64,000 nt of DNA. Origin: Cladopsammia gracilis (Eukaryota > Cnidaria > Anthozoa > Scleractinia > Dendrophylliidae). Numbering within the stretch: position 1 is the stretch's first letter; each line of letters opens with the position of its first letter. The DNA lies in the NCBI GenBank assembly GCA_022457155.1, contig JAJGOT010000744.1:23501-87500 (forward strand). The letters are read 5' to 3'. Below, one piece after another: positions 55,401 to 63,790 of this stretch. Under the pieces are notes generated by a model. That model had not been told where the DNA came from. It did no database searches and saw only the letters and a program-made list of their open reading frames with translations. The translations under genes and the position numbers were made by a program.

Positions 55401-56477
55401 AAAATAAACAAAAGATTCACGGCTTCAAGTGTCGGAAACACAAACCAGTTACAAAGATAAATTTAGCTAGATACAAAATAACTCAAACTAATAACAACCA
55501 CCAGGAAATTCAGATATAGGCCTTTTTTTTCATCAAGAGCGGTAAGTACATTAAACTGAATAGGCTTCAATTTGTATAAATACATACGGGTAGCCCAGTT
55601 TACGCTCATAAAGCGTCTAGTTTTGACAGATAAAAGTGTAAATTAAAGTTACTAAAATTTAGCGAAACCTCGCTACAAATCTGAAAATCTGGGCTACAAA
55701 TCGTGTAATCGCGTTTTAACTTTTTTTAACTTTAAGCTTAAATGTCAATGTATAAAAAACTTCCGGTTTTACACAGACGTGGGTGAATATAAAGTCTTTG
55801 GATCGGCGGATTTTGAAAATAATTTTGCCCGGAATTCGAATTCAGGGGTATACAGTCGTATAAGTGATGGAAAATGCTGTGAACTATAAATAAAAGCTTA
55901 CCTGCAAAGCTTTATTCATCTGTGCAATATAGCGACCAAGATTGAAGAGAAGATCATCAGTGCAACGAACGTCTTTGAGAAGCTTCCCAGGGACATAGCT
56001 TAAAAGGCGGACAGCGTAAACTCGGAGAGGCAGCTCTTGTTGCTTCATGTTATCTTTACCGCCACTGGACTCTGCCGAAGACTCCAATTCGCATTCCATC
56101 GTGTAGTCGCCAGTTAAAGACGTCGCGGGAACCGGACAAACGAAGCCACGTGCTTTCAAATGAAGCAAAATTTCGTTTTGGGCATTCACATAAGAAATGT
56201 TTTCTGAATCAACGTGGTTTAATATCTTCAACACGTATTCCCCTTCGTTTGAGTTTGGCTCCCGATCGTCTGGTTTCTGCGGGTGGTTTGGCAGAACTCC
56301 TTTCAAGTAGAAATTCCGGTCGTCATAGCTTACAAATTCCCTGACTTTTGAAGGCTCAGAAGTACGAAGACCAAACAATAAACTCGCTAGCTTTACTGCG
56401 CTTTCTTTATCAACACAGGGCCGAATAAGACTCAAGGGCCCTCCACTGATTTGTACCGTGTTTAAATTGCTGTCCAT
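42566..56477 (-). CDS. HYKK: Hydroxylysine kinase (AGPHD1-like), two coding exons
   Basis: HYKK phosphorylates 5-hydroxy-L-lysine using GTP in lysine/collagen breakdown and belongs to the aminoglycoside phosphotransferase fold. The coding exons are 56477-55902 (192 codons) and 43192-42566 (208 codons plus TAA). Both the donor CTTTGCAG|GTAAGC and the acceptor TTATTTCAG are clean and the join is in phase (NKALQ then GFYHPGI), giving 400 aa against about 373 in human. The N-lobe has VREFVSYDDRNFYLKG and EYVLKILNH, and the C-lobe has the Brenner-type loop HGDLNDENIL at 256-265 and the metal-binding DFGD at 283-286. It appears intact. The single 12.7-kb intron contains the Penelope element, the TTAA transposon and other repeats. 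The first exon sits about 350 bp from the RecQ-fragment element. Confidence 0.9.
43291..43895. mobile_element. TTAA-flanked element, second copy (HYKK intron)
   Basis: TTAA (43287-43290, 43896-43899) flanks CGTTACAGAGTACCTTC and GGGATACTGTAACC. Homologous to 16246-16966 but about 115 bp shorter internally. Confidence 0.8.
43900..45120. other. Intronic DNA without recognised gene
   Basis: Contains a G run at 43996-44018 and T runs. The overlapping frames at 44741-44998 are not protein-like by family. Confidence 0.4.
45125..45365. repeat. CGGAATCGGAAG-word foldback
   Basis: The left part is built from GGAGTCGGAGTCGGA and GAATCGGAATCGGAAG, the right from TTCCGATTCCGCTTCTGCTT, so the two halves can pair. 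Bounded by GTTCCCACTAG and ATTCCCACTAAATCG. It is non-coding. Confidence 0.55.
45610..45990 (+). repeat. Duplicated segment, copy A (empty site)
   Basis: Shares GTAATGATAATGCTGCGAG, AGATGCTGGGCAGTAAAAC, CATACAGATTTTGATAATTT, TATTGGGTCAATT, CATTGTTCAATCGGCAAACT and AACAACGCTGAAAAACTCAT with copy B at 56783-58912. It holds a single uninterrupted CAGTAAAACATAACGG at 45653-45668, the pre-insertion site of the RecQ-fragment element. Confidence 0.85.
46358..46818. mobile_element. Two concentric inverted-repeat elements
   Basis: The outer ends TAGAGTGGTTTCA and TGAAATCACTCTA enclose an inner pair, GGGAGGGTTTCACGG with TTTGGCGCATGTGCA and its complement TGCACATGCGCCAAA with CCGTGAAACCATCCC (46421-46784). 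The interior is non-coding. Confidence 0.65.
47013..47052 (-). other. Hammerhead-like motif, left Penelope end
   Basis: The same motif as at 50441-50481, in inverted orientation: GACGTTAC/GTAACGTC stem then GAAACGTCGTCAGC. Confidence 0.4.
47132..48478 (-). CDS. Inverted copy of Penelope RT/GIY-YIG C-terminal part
   Basis: From YNFKLAKWLEEKLKPLSIND to the stop, the translation is identical to the + strand copy, covering RT motifs A, B and C and GIY-YIG. The open frame extends to 48550, but its first 24 codons are the antisense of the + copy and not real protein. It lacks the N-terminal third. Confidence 0.88.
   Translation of the reverse strand, partial: YNFKLAKWLEEKLKPLSINDYTITDAFDFADEIRNLSVHDDDILVSYDVAALFTNVPLDETISILVNKAFTDDWFNETYGLNLQKDQLVKLLEIATTNQLFQFDGQLYEQTDGVAMGSPLGPLMANVFMCHLEEKLTRDGLMPLLYRRYVDDTLARMPNTDAATMFLTTLNGLHPSLTFTMELPVDDRIPFIGIEIVKNGTKLETQVYRKPTNTGLLLHFHSHTDKRYKISLLKTMLHRAYALSSTTDAFNEECAKLRSIFSRLDYPLSLIDFVISNFNSRNPPVDIAERNTDESNIVRISLPFKDQVSANAVRRQLRDLSYKIGPTLQPVFTSRKLEQDLKPKEAKPSIVNQQCVVYRFVCDLCDADYVGYTARHLFQRVAEHKNSAIGKHLHEAHGGSDLLNESHFKILRRCQGKFDCLVFEMLYIKKFKPNLNVQTDSIRAKLFV
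48479..50364 (+). CDS. Penelope-like reverse transcriptase with GIY-YIG endonuclease, N-truncated
   Basis: The frame is open from the inversion point: QKVSPIDIQASFEKAYWRIE leads directly into LLEENDKELASSTLRSIALN, so the apparent start at 48550 (a TTG) is not a real start. Reverse transcriptase motifs are YDVAALFTNVPLDETI (A), GVAMGSPLGPLMANVF (B) and YVDDTLA (C). The C-terminal GIY-YIG region begins VYRFVCDLCDADYVGYTARH and includes the FQRVAEHK segment. The catalytic YVDD is intact and no frame break occurs, but the N-terminus is missing. Confidence 0.9.
50441..50481 (+). other. Hammerhead-like motif, right Penelope end
   Basis: GACTTGATAATGACGTTACG, then GTAACGTCGAAACGTCGTCA. A stem II hairpin and GAAAC are clear; the CUGANGA box is degenerate (TTGATAA). 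Position 3' of the reading frame fits the known location in Penelope elements. Confidence 0.4.
50996..51225 (+). CDS. Possible first exon of a transposon gene
   Basis: It starts 80 bases inside the left TIR: ATG then ASTSGGGGGKRTNSGRKRKF, and IFRSWLQAKFDAGYEASSDS with VAHLLSLEYRR. It ends at a donor AG|GTATGC. The family is not recognised. A basic, Gly-rich start before a helical segment fits a DNA-binding or transposase N-terminus, but this is inference. No downstream exons were found. Confidence 0.45.
52376..52517. mobile_element. Hairpin element, TTATTGACTAAG termini
   Basis: The arms GGGCCGGATGGGAAAATATT and TGGCTC, GGTCATGGCGTACGGACC are mirrored almost perfectly over about 65 bases. 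A further inverted pair, ATTTTATCATATGACC (52518-52533) and GGTCATATGGTAAAAT (52694-52709), lies to the right. Confidence 0.65.
52929..53030. mobile_element. Hairpin element, GTGCCCAGAGG termini
   Basis: GTGCCCAGAGGTTTTTATTT and AAATAAAAACCTCTGGCAC are the arms. The centre is GC-rich (CGGCGCGTTGCGCC). Confidence 0.6.
53726..53822 (-). pseudogene. 5S rRNA-derived relic, internally deleted
   Basis: On the minus strand the middle reads CCGGTTCTCGTCCGATCACC, GAAGTTAA and GTCGGGC, then GATGGGTGACCGCC and GGGAATACC, ending GTTGTAGGC. This follows animal 5S rRNA from about position 10 to the 3' end, but the stretch with GGTTAGTACTTG is missing (about 14 bases) and the 5' part is altered. The internal A-box region is kept. 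The end adjoins the right TIR of the TTAA element, 4 bases away. It is too damaged to be a ribosomal gene. Confidence 0.85.
53848..55901. other. HYKK intron remainder, no gene seen
   Basis: AT-rich, without protein-like frames. GACACCCCCCCTCTACGTAAA and similar short C runs occur near 54460-54510. Confidence 0.45.
55902..56477 (-). CDS. HYKK: HYKK exon 1 (residues 1-192)
   Basis: ATG at 56477-56475 begins MDSNLNTVQISGGPLSLIRP. Encodes the N-lobe, including SYDDRNFYLKG and VRLLSYVPGKLLKDV. Ends MNKALQ at the donor CAG|GTAAGC. Confidence 0.9.
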
Positions 56478-56830
56478 TTTACCGAACCTTCTTCGCTACG
56501 ACGTGGCAACGGTTGTTGTCCTTGTGTCTAGACTGACAAAAATTGCTTTGAAAACCGCAGATCGAAATCGCACAGGAATCGGCCACTGGAATCAGGAAGT
56601 AACAAGCGAAGGCCAAGGACTTTCAATGAATTCATGAATGATAATGAAAATGAAAATCTGCCACGGAGTGTTGACGCGAGGATGTGGGGGCGTGAATCGC
56701 GTCATCTCCCGCGGGCATTATATGCTGTTCACCAGTCAAGTGCCGGATATCACGAAAAAATAACGGCGCGCTCAACTGGAGGTTACAGATTGTAATGATA
56801 ATGCTGCGAGTAGATGCTGGGCAGTAAAAC

Positions 56831-58232
56831 TAGCCTGTTCCAGGCTCCAAGATAGCGGGGAACGCGCGAAGAATAAAAAAAAAATGTAAAAAAATCGCGG
56901 GGGAACTGGGGTGAGGGCGGTCGGCGGAGCCTGTAAACATTTCTTTTAAAAAGCTCTTTCCGGTATACCAGCTCCTGGTATACCCTCTGATTGGTCCGTT
57001 TTGACAAGTAATGTCAACATCTCGCTATGCACATTATTCCTGTCAATCGTAACGATGGCGTACGTGATCCTCGCGCGTGAAGAAAAGGAATCAAAGTCAT
57101 GTAATATCTCTGATGTAATATTTTGGACGAATGCCTGCGCGATTTTCCTAATATAGAAGCGCTCAGGAAAGGGCAAAAAGAATGCCTTGTAAACTTGGCG
57201 CGTGGTAAAGATGTCTTCGCGATTCTGCCGACCGGTTTCAGGAAAAGCTTGATATTTCAGCTCTTTCTGCGCCTAGCGAAAGCAGCTTTGGCAGAGAAGT
57301 CGACGATAATAGTCGTTTCTCCATTGATTTCAGTGATGCGAGATCAAGTCGAACTGAAAAAGCTCGGTTTTTATAGTCTAAAAGGTGACAGGCCTAACAC
57401 AAATCCTGCTCGTCGCTAAAAGTATTTTAGCCCAGCTTTAGAATAAGTCTATCCCAAGTACATGCCTGAGATATTTTTCCTTTTCGATCAAAATAAAGAT
57501 ATGCTTAGGATCACGGTTCATTTCTCAGTCCGTGATTTAATGTGAGCGCAAGTCTGCGGTTAGCATAACTTGCGAGATAGTGTTTCTTCATCACGGCTAA
57601 AAGAGTCTAAGCTCCAAGTCTTATGCGATAGTCACGGTCTATATTGGAAAAGTGGTATCTTGCAATTGTTTTTAGTTCCTCAGAGTTTATTCTGCGCTTA
57701 AGTTGACGTGTTCATTTCTCGGAGCTAGGCAGTACCTCCATGGTCAGACGTATGGCGTCATTGCCATCCGGTTTGAAATATTTGAATCTCCAGCATCTCG
57801 GTTCCAGAAAACGCCAGCAATTCCTTATTTCTCGCTACACTAAACAAAGAAACTCATGGCACCTTGCTTTCTCTACATGCTGCGTTTCTCCTACAAAATC
57901 TGCAGCACTTTGAAGGGTGGACAGTATTTTCGTCGGTGTACGCGTCTTGCAATACATGCGGATTTCCTCGCGTTCTTGTACGTGCTTTTGCGTGAAATAC
58001 TCGCGCGAGAAATCCGAGAACTATTTCAATCTGTTAATTGACATTTTGACATTTTGACGACAGAAAATTGGATTATCGCAAAACTTGCCAAAAGAGGGCG
58101 GAAGAGCGTCGGTAAAGAAATGTTTACAGGCTTCGCGCTTCGCCGACCTCCCTCTCCCAGTTCCCCCGCGATTTTTCCCTACTTTTTTTTCCTTCGCGCG
58201 TTCCCCACTATCTCGGAGCCTGGAACAGGCTA
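56831..58232. mobile_element. 1.4-kb TIR element carrying a RecQ-like fragment
   Basis: Ends TAGCCTGTTCCAGGCTCC and GGAGCCTGGAACAGGCTA, with TIRs of about 110 bp that also share GGGGAACGCGCGAAG, ATCGCGGGGGAACTGG and CCTGTAAACATTTCTT. CAGTAAAAC flanks it exactly (56822-56830, 58233-58241). The unoccupied site is preserved at 45653-45661. The 9-bp duplication and long TIRs fit Mutator-like elements that capture host gene pieces. Confidence 0.9.
57055..57419 (+). pseudogene. RecQ-like DNA helicase N-terminal fragment
   Basis: From ATG 57055 the frame reads MAYVILAREEKESKSC, then shifts (apparent 2-base excess at TATTTTGG, near 57120) into DECLRDFPNIEALRKGQKEC, LARGKDVFAILPTGFRKSLI and TIIVVSPLISVMRDQVE. 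These match the Q motif, motif I and motif Ia of RecQ helicases. The Walker A is GFRKS, where the Gly before Lys is replaced by Arg. The rest of the helicase is missing, so no activity is expected. Confidence 0.75.
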
Positions 58233-58352
58233 CAGTAAAACATAACGGAAACTGTAAATGTACATACAGATTTTGATAATTTCATAAATTTATTTATTGG
58301 GTCAATTGCCATCATTTTAGAATTACATAACATTATAAGTTCTTTGTGATTG

Positions 58353-58828
58353 TGAAGTCAAAAATGCAAATATTTTGAACAGTAAATGCACTGAGGGCAG
58401 TGGTGAATCCAGACTTGAAGGAAAGAGGGTGGTGGGTTGTGATAATTAAGTGGAGAGCCTGGTGTCGAAAATATTTTTTGTTGGTCCTGCAGGGCTTGTT
58501 TTGGTGGGGAAAAAATAAGATTGGTCTTGGCCTCCCCTGGAATCCTGGATACACCTCTGTAAATATGGATACAAATACAATTTTTTGGGATCGAACGTCA
58601 ATAACATTAACAATAACAATAATGGTATAAGCTTACATAAATTTACTGCCAAGTGCGTGGAATAAAGTTCCAAGTGGCTTTTGATATATTAACTTGTCGG
58701 ATACGGGTAAAGACAACGGACAATAATCCAGGGACGAGGTCTCTGTGTCAGCAATGGATCTACTTTCAAGAGCATCCAAATAAAGTTGATTTCCTTTTGT
58801 AAGAATCTGATCTAAGGTGGAGGCGGCC
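58353..58828 (-). other. Extra segment in copy B with a short unknown ORF
   Basis: Between AGTTCTTTGTGAT and CATTGTTCAATCGG, copy B has about 480 bp that copy A lacks. On the minus strand 58830-58633 reads MAASTLDQILTKGNQLYLDA and LDYCPLSLPVSDKLIYQKPL to a stop (65 aa). It is protein-like but I do not recognise the family, and it could be part of another element. Confidence 0.4.
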
Positions 58829-58940
58829 ATTGTTCAATCGGCAAACTCTGACCACGTAACAACGCTGAAAAACTCATAAAAGAACACCAGAGAACATTGT
58901 CTTCCCCGTAATGGCTCCGTCAATTCCAAGCCCGCCCATG

Positions 58941-59310
58941 CCTAGAATAGGCACAGGGAGCAGAGGAGCCAAATTTGACTCTTCGATCTGTTGTTTACGA
59001 GTCTGTTTTTCGCCCCAGCGGGACCCCAAGCGTAATCGGAGCTTTCCGTTGGGTAACCGCAAATTGCTGACTGTGGGCGCCACAAAATCGTTACGCAGCA
59101 AGAGGTCTCTTTTTCTTCTCGGCACTTCGTGCCTCGCTCGGAAAGCTTACGCTTTCCGGAAAGCGCCGATTACGCTTGGGGTCCCGCTGGGGGAAAAAGT
59201 CGAAAACAACAGACCGAATAGCGCAAGACACAGCGCGCGTTTTTTAATAAGCTCAAAGATCGAACGCGTATTAGGTCAAATTTGGCTCCTCTGCTCCCTG
59301 TGGAATAGGG
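58941..59310. mobile_element. Concentric foldback element
   Basis: The outer arms CACAGGGAGCAGAGGAGCCA, AATTTGAC and the complement GTCAAATTTGG, CTCCTCTGCTCCCTGTG enclose an inner pair CCAGCGGGACCCCAAGCGTA and TACGCTTGGGGTCCCGCTGG (59015-59192). It is non-coding. Confidence 0.7.
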
Positions 59311-59379
59311 TATCATTTTCCGCGAAACTGATTAGTTAACTTGCGTGAAGAATTTAGTCTAGACAAGGTTTACTGGCAA

Positions 59380-59640
59380 ATGGCATTTAAAAATCGGTAC
59401 GGCGGGCAGTACGGCATTTTTACTGACTCCTGGCATCTTAGACCGTGGTAGTAAAAGAGTTTCTGGAAAATAGCAAGTCTGGAATAGGTCTAGGATAGGG
59501 TACGGTTTTTCGGTGTTTAGTCTAGAATAGGGTTGCAAAATGCGGCTAAAATGGTCTAGTATGGATTAATGGTCTCAGAGTCCCAGCGGCATACCCCCAC
59601 CCAAAAATTTGCGGAGTACCCCGGGGGTTTACCTGGTTAG
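59380..59640. repeat. AATAGGGT-rich repeat, second copy
   Basis: Shares GTCTGGAATAGG, AGTCTAGAATAGGGTTGCAA, AATGCGG and CAGAGTCCCAG words with 10855-11195 and ends GGAGTACCCCGGGGG. Confidence 0.55.
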
Positions 59641-59844
59641 TACTACGAGATATTTTGACTTGCTGCATGAAATTAAGCTACGCGGTCCCAAATCACAGAC
59701 AGCCATAACTGATTTTTTCGTTTTATGTTGAATGTGATAACAATACTGCAGTGGCTATTGATGGGCTCCTGAAAACTGAACAAGGAGCAAAGGACCGCGA
59801 ACGAAAATGCTGGACTGAACGCAGTTTAAAAGAGGAAGAAAAAA

Positions 59845-60056
59845 AGAAATTATTTTACAAAAGGTCTTGAAAATGCTAAAAATCCTACGAACCAATCCGA
59901 GCGCGTATAAATACATGTAGACGGTTCCAAGCGCGGGTAAACGTGTGCGTGCAAACGAGTCATAATTGGTTTTGGTTTTACTTCTGATTGGATAAGAAAG
60001 AGGCGCCAATCGCAAAGCGTTACAATGCAAAAAGTCGCCTGTGTTGGCCCAGACCA
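59845..60056 (-). repeat. Repeat family B copy, minus strand
   Basis: Contains ATAATTGGTTTTGGTTTTAC, TTCTGATTGGATAAG, AGCGCGGGTAAACG and CGAACCAATCCGAGCG, the complement of the family order. Confidence 0.55.
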
Positions 60057-60064
60057 ATTGTCCT

Positions 60065-60316
60065 GGGCCCGGTTGTTCGAAAGTCGATTAAAGCTAACCA
60101 AGGATTAAAAGTTAACCGAGGATTTTATTTCTCTTCTTAAAAAATGTTCTTAAAGGCTAATTTTTAGCTAGAGATAAGGACAAGCCAAAGTCAAAACTAA
60201 AGGGCAAAAAAACAAACAAACTTGAGAACATAACTTTCACTAATTAGTTATTTAACTGGATTCAAAATTGATGCTAATCCTGGGTTAGCTTAATCGTGCT
60301 TTGAACAACCCGGCCC
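60065..60316. mobile_element. MITE with GGGCCCGGTTGTTC termini
   Basis: GGGCCCGGTTGTTCGAAAG and CTTTGAACAACCCGGCCC are inverted, with GATTAAAGCTAACC/GGTTAGCTTAATC inside. It shares its terminal word with 4380-4523. Confidence 0.7.
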
Positions 60317-61094
60317 TGACTTACAATGTTAAGCGAATACAGGAGCCTCCTGGCGAATAATACACTGTTCAATACACAGTTCAGTCAGCAGGTATAAAAG
60401 GTTTTTTTTTCAGTACTATGGTCGGTTTAAAAAAAGACGCCGGACCTGACGGTGCGCGAATTGATAGCAGACACACTTCTGCGCTTCACGCTGACAAAGT
60501 ACGTTAGTAACGTTACAAATCTGTTTCTGAATTCGGGAAAGGGTCTGAAAAAATCAGTCTGCAGTAAAGTCCGGGTTCTGAAAATCGGGTGGCATACCCT
60601 CACACACAAAAAGGTTCCCACGAGTTTCCCCCGGCACCCCTCCCGGGGTCCCTATCCCCTAGTAAGGGAAGTTCCCCCAATCCCACTGCCTCTGGGGAAC
60701 AGTAAGTCTCCCATTCTCTGACCCTGGGAGGGGGTTTGTCCCCCCCCCCCACTCCCACTTCTCCAGCCCCAATACAGGGGAGCATGCAAACTCTCAAGAA
60801 TAATACTTTGTAGTCGATTACACAGACGTATTTTTATTTTCATCATTATTTTGTAAATTTCATTTAACAATAATAAAAATTTCTATCAAAACTATCCGCG
60901 TGTTTAACCAACCTTCAAAAGGTAGTGCTTTGTCAACCCGTCTCGTGCTGTGTTCAAGACCGGCTCAGCCATTCGATTAACTTGGCGCCAATAACAATTA
61001 TAATGCTGTACAAGATTTTAGTATTCTTCGTTTTCACCTGACGTCATCAAAATTCTTAAACAGCTTATTCTACACGGCCCTTCATTAAACAGGT
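60317..61094. other. Intergenic, no gene seen
   Basis: C-rich runs at 60730-60770 with GGGGTCCCTATCCCCTAG; the rest is AT-rich without a recognised gene. Confidence 0.4.
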
Positions 61095-61159
61095 CAACCT
61101 CGTTCCCAGGGTTTTTCCCTTTTAAAATTGGAAAGGGAAAAACCCTGGGAACGAGGTTG
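61095..61159. mobile_element. 65-bp palindromic CTCGTTCCCAGG element
   Basis: CAACCTCGTTCCCAGGG and CCCTGGGAACGAGGTTG bound a 65-bp hairpin (inner TTTTTCCC/GGGAAAAA). TAAACAGGT and TCAACAGGT flank it, a 9-bp duplication with one mismatch. Confidence 0.8.
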
Positions 61160-61190
61160 TCAACAGGTGCTTGATATCGGCAATAGTAAT

Positions 61191-61522
61191 GGTTGTTCCT
61201 AAATCATACCGTCCAAAAGGACGTCGGACACCTTATTGAGACTTACATAACGTAATGTCGACACTTAGAATTTTATTTTCAATAAATTTTTAAGTGTAAA
61301 AAAGAAAATTTAAAATCCCCACTCAGGATTGAGCCTGTGACCTTAGCTAGGCTTAGGCTTACATGGCCTACTGTACCACCTAGCTTCTCGAGTTGCTTAG
61401 TCCTAAATTTAACTATATAAACTGCCACCTCTAACCTCAACTGAAAGCTAACCAGTTACTCCGTCATATAAGTCTCAATAAGGTGTTCGACGTCCTTCTG
61501 GACGGTATGATTTGGGCTTCAC
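61191..61522. mobile_element. 332-bp TIR element with 10-bp target duplication
   Basis: CAATAGTAAT occurs exactly at 61181-61190 and 61523-61532. The arms contain AAATCATACCGTCC, AGGACGTC and ACACCTTATTGAGACTTA and are mirrored. The centre on the minus strand has GGTGGTACAGTAGGCCATG and AGGCTCAATCCTGAG, resembling tRNA A and B boxes. It is non-coding. Confidence 0.75.
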
Positions 61523-61549
61523 CAATAGTAATCGCCAAGCCAAGTTTTA

Positions 61550-61817
61550 GAGCAGTTTTCAATTGAGTGTCTTAAGTAATTACACAATTGCTTTGGTTTT
61601 GCATTGCTGCGCTTTGTGATTGGCTAAAAAATCTTGCACCACTTTCTCGACCAATCAGAAGTAAAACCAAAACCAATCGTGACTTGCTCGCACGCGTTTT
61701 CCCGCGCTTGGCGCCGCCGACATGTAATTGCTTCGAGCTCTGATTGGTTCATTGGATTGTTTACGACTGCTGTGATTACTTTGGTTTTGGTTTTACGACA
61801 CTCAATTGAAAACTTCT
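61550..61817 (+). repeat. Repeat family B copy 2
   Basis: Left GAGCAGTTTTCAATTGAGTG and right ACGACACTCAATTGAAAACT are inverted, giving the family a TIR of about 20 bp. Internal order as in 25853-26127. Confidence 0.7.
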
Positions 61818-62469
61818 CTATGTCAATACATTACATTGCTTTGGAGAAAAGCTTTTATAATTTTTTGGGCGGTGAAGCTGAGCGTCTCCATGTGAGAAAC
61901 AGAAAGAGTATTTTCACTCAGTTTGTACAAGGGTCGATAAACGCCGATCTATTTCAAATGTCGAAATATGAAATAAACATACCGTTAACTACGCGCGGGT
62001 GTTACCCTAACGTAAGCAGTCGTAAATAAACTGAAAAAGTTAGGTTTCAATTAAATCCCGCTCAAGTTGCTAACATAACATGAAAACAATCATTGACAGG
62101 TGAAGAGCCATTGGTGAATATCCTGCCAATAAATATTATTATTTTTACTTAGTTTACTATGTATGTAAACTAGGTATCAATGACACGTTAATAAAGTTCA
62201 TTATTATTATTCCATAACAAATTGACTCAGCAATATTGCTGGAGATGACACTGGCCCTGGTCAGGTGGCAACAAGCCACCTTAGATCCCAAGGACTCTTC
62301 GGAGTTATTATTATTATTATTTGTGGGTTTTATCGATTCATTTCTATACAGGTTATATCCGGGTTATAAACCCTAGGGTATATAACCAACAATCATGTAA
62401 TGGAGAGCACTTTCCGTAGGATATGTGCAGTTCCCAGCAACGAGATCTTCTGTATCTGACTAATCTCAC

Positions 62470-62509
<40 letters not shown>

Positions 62510-62522
62510 GTTATTATTATTA
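62470..62522 (+). repeat. (ATT)n microsatellite
   Basis: About 50 bases of ATT repeat; poly-Ile translations across it are artefacts. Confidence 0.9.
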
Positions 62523-62881
62523 CCTGCATGTGTTGTGTTTATTATGTTGTAAAAAGCGGTTATCACTTTCCGAAAACAAGCAATGTCCCTTCATATAAGA
62601 ATTTTACTTTTTTAATCAGTCCGTAAGAAAAAAACAAGGTGTTCGTATCACTGAGAATCCTAAAAAACCTTTTTGTATACAGAATTTAAAACACACGAGG
62701 CTTCTTGTACGGAAATGATAAACACGATGTTAAGTGATTATTTTCCAAAAGGTTATTAATGAATCTAGAGGTTTTTAATACAAATGTAAAAGTATGAAGT
62801 TGCGCAAAACATATCAGTTTTCTATACAATGTATCAAATTGTACATTGTAACAAGTTACAATGATTTGAAATTAACAACTT

Positions 62882-63090
62882 AATACCTTTATTCCTAGAG
62901 TCAATTATGGAGACATGTGGTCTAGTTCTAACTTTTGAATCTGTGGACGAAATCTTAATGTGACAATTTAAATTAAACCTCTTCGGCAGAACGTTTGCAT
63001 GGTACCACTTGTTTTTCAATATTTTACAAATTGAAAGTTGGGATTTTTCTTGAATTTCGATTTTTTGGCACTCTTGGGTTAGGAAATTCT
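62882..63090 (+). repeat. Repeat family A copy
   Basis: Reads CCTAGAGTCAATTATGGAGA, CTAACTTTTGAATCTGTGGA and AACCTCTTCGGCAG, ending TTTTTGGCACTCTTGGGTTA. Confidence 0.6.
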
Positions 63091-63209
63091 TCGGGTTAAG
63101 AATGAGGCTGCGGATGAAAAATAAAGCTCTTCTTGCGACCACTTTCATAAGCGACAAGCTCTCCTTAGCGACCACTCCAACGCGACCCCGTTCACCGAGA
63201 TTCTAAGTA

Positions 63210-63790
63210 CAGTTGAACCTGTCTAATACGGACACCGAAGGGACAGAGCAAAGTGTTCGTATTGGAGAGGTGTCCGTATTATAGAGATCACCACGATGAC
63301 GTCACTTTTAAGACTCCACTGACAGTTTTTGTTCAGTAACTAAAAACAGGCCCATACTGGTCTTTTAACTGCATCTAAATTGATTAATATACAGCATTGA
63401 GACACTGTCTATCAGTAGTGTACTACATTGTCAAATTCTCAGCTACATAAGGTATACGAATCACTGTTTTAAAACGAACTGCAACGCAATGCTGCATGTG
63501 AAAAAGTAATATAAAGTACAATTCTGAAAACGTCTTTTGATATATGTTTGCAACCACAAACAGGAAATTGTATTACTTATTCAAACTATCATCACCTGAT
63601 CACCGGAGTGTCCGTAATAAAGAGGTTAAGTTTATATGAATTTGCTCTCTGGGGCCGATATTTAGTGTCCGTTGTCCGTATTAGAGAGGGTCCGTATTAT
63701 AGAGGTTTTTTTAAAGAAAATATGTGAGAATTTTTTCGGGACATAGGAAACTGTCCGTAATAGAGAGGTGTCCGTATTAGTACTCTACTG
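63210..63790. mobile_element. pogo/Tigger-like element remnant
   Basis: Begins CAGTTGAACCTGTCTAATAC after a TA dinucleotide, and ends with GGTGTCCGTATTAGTACTCT then ACTG. TGTCCGTATTAGAGAGG-type units occur several times inside. CAGT...ACTG ends with an adjacent TA fit Tc1/mariner pogo/Tigger elements. No transposase frame is left. Confidence 0.6.

Larger units (their letters stand above)
56783..58912 (+). repeat. Duplicated segment, copy B (interrupted)
   Basis: Homologous to 45610-45990 but split by the RecQ-fragment element (56831-58232) and by an extra segment at about 58353-58828. The flanking matches include AGATGCTGGGCAGTAAAAC on the left and CATAACGGAAACTGTAAATG on the right. Confidence 0.8.
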
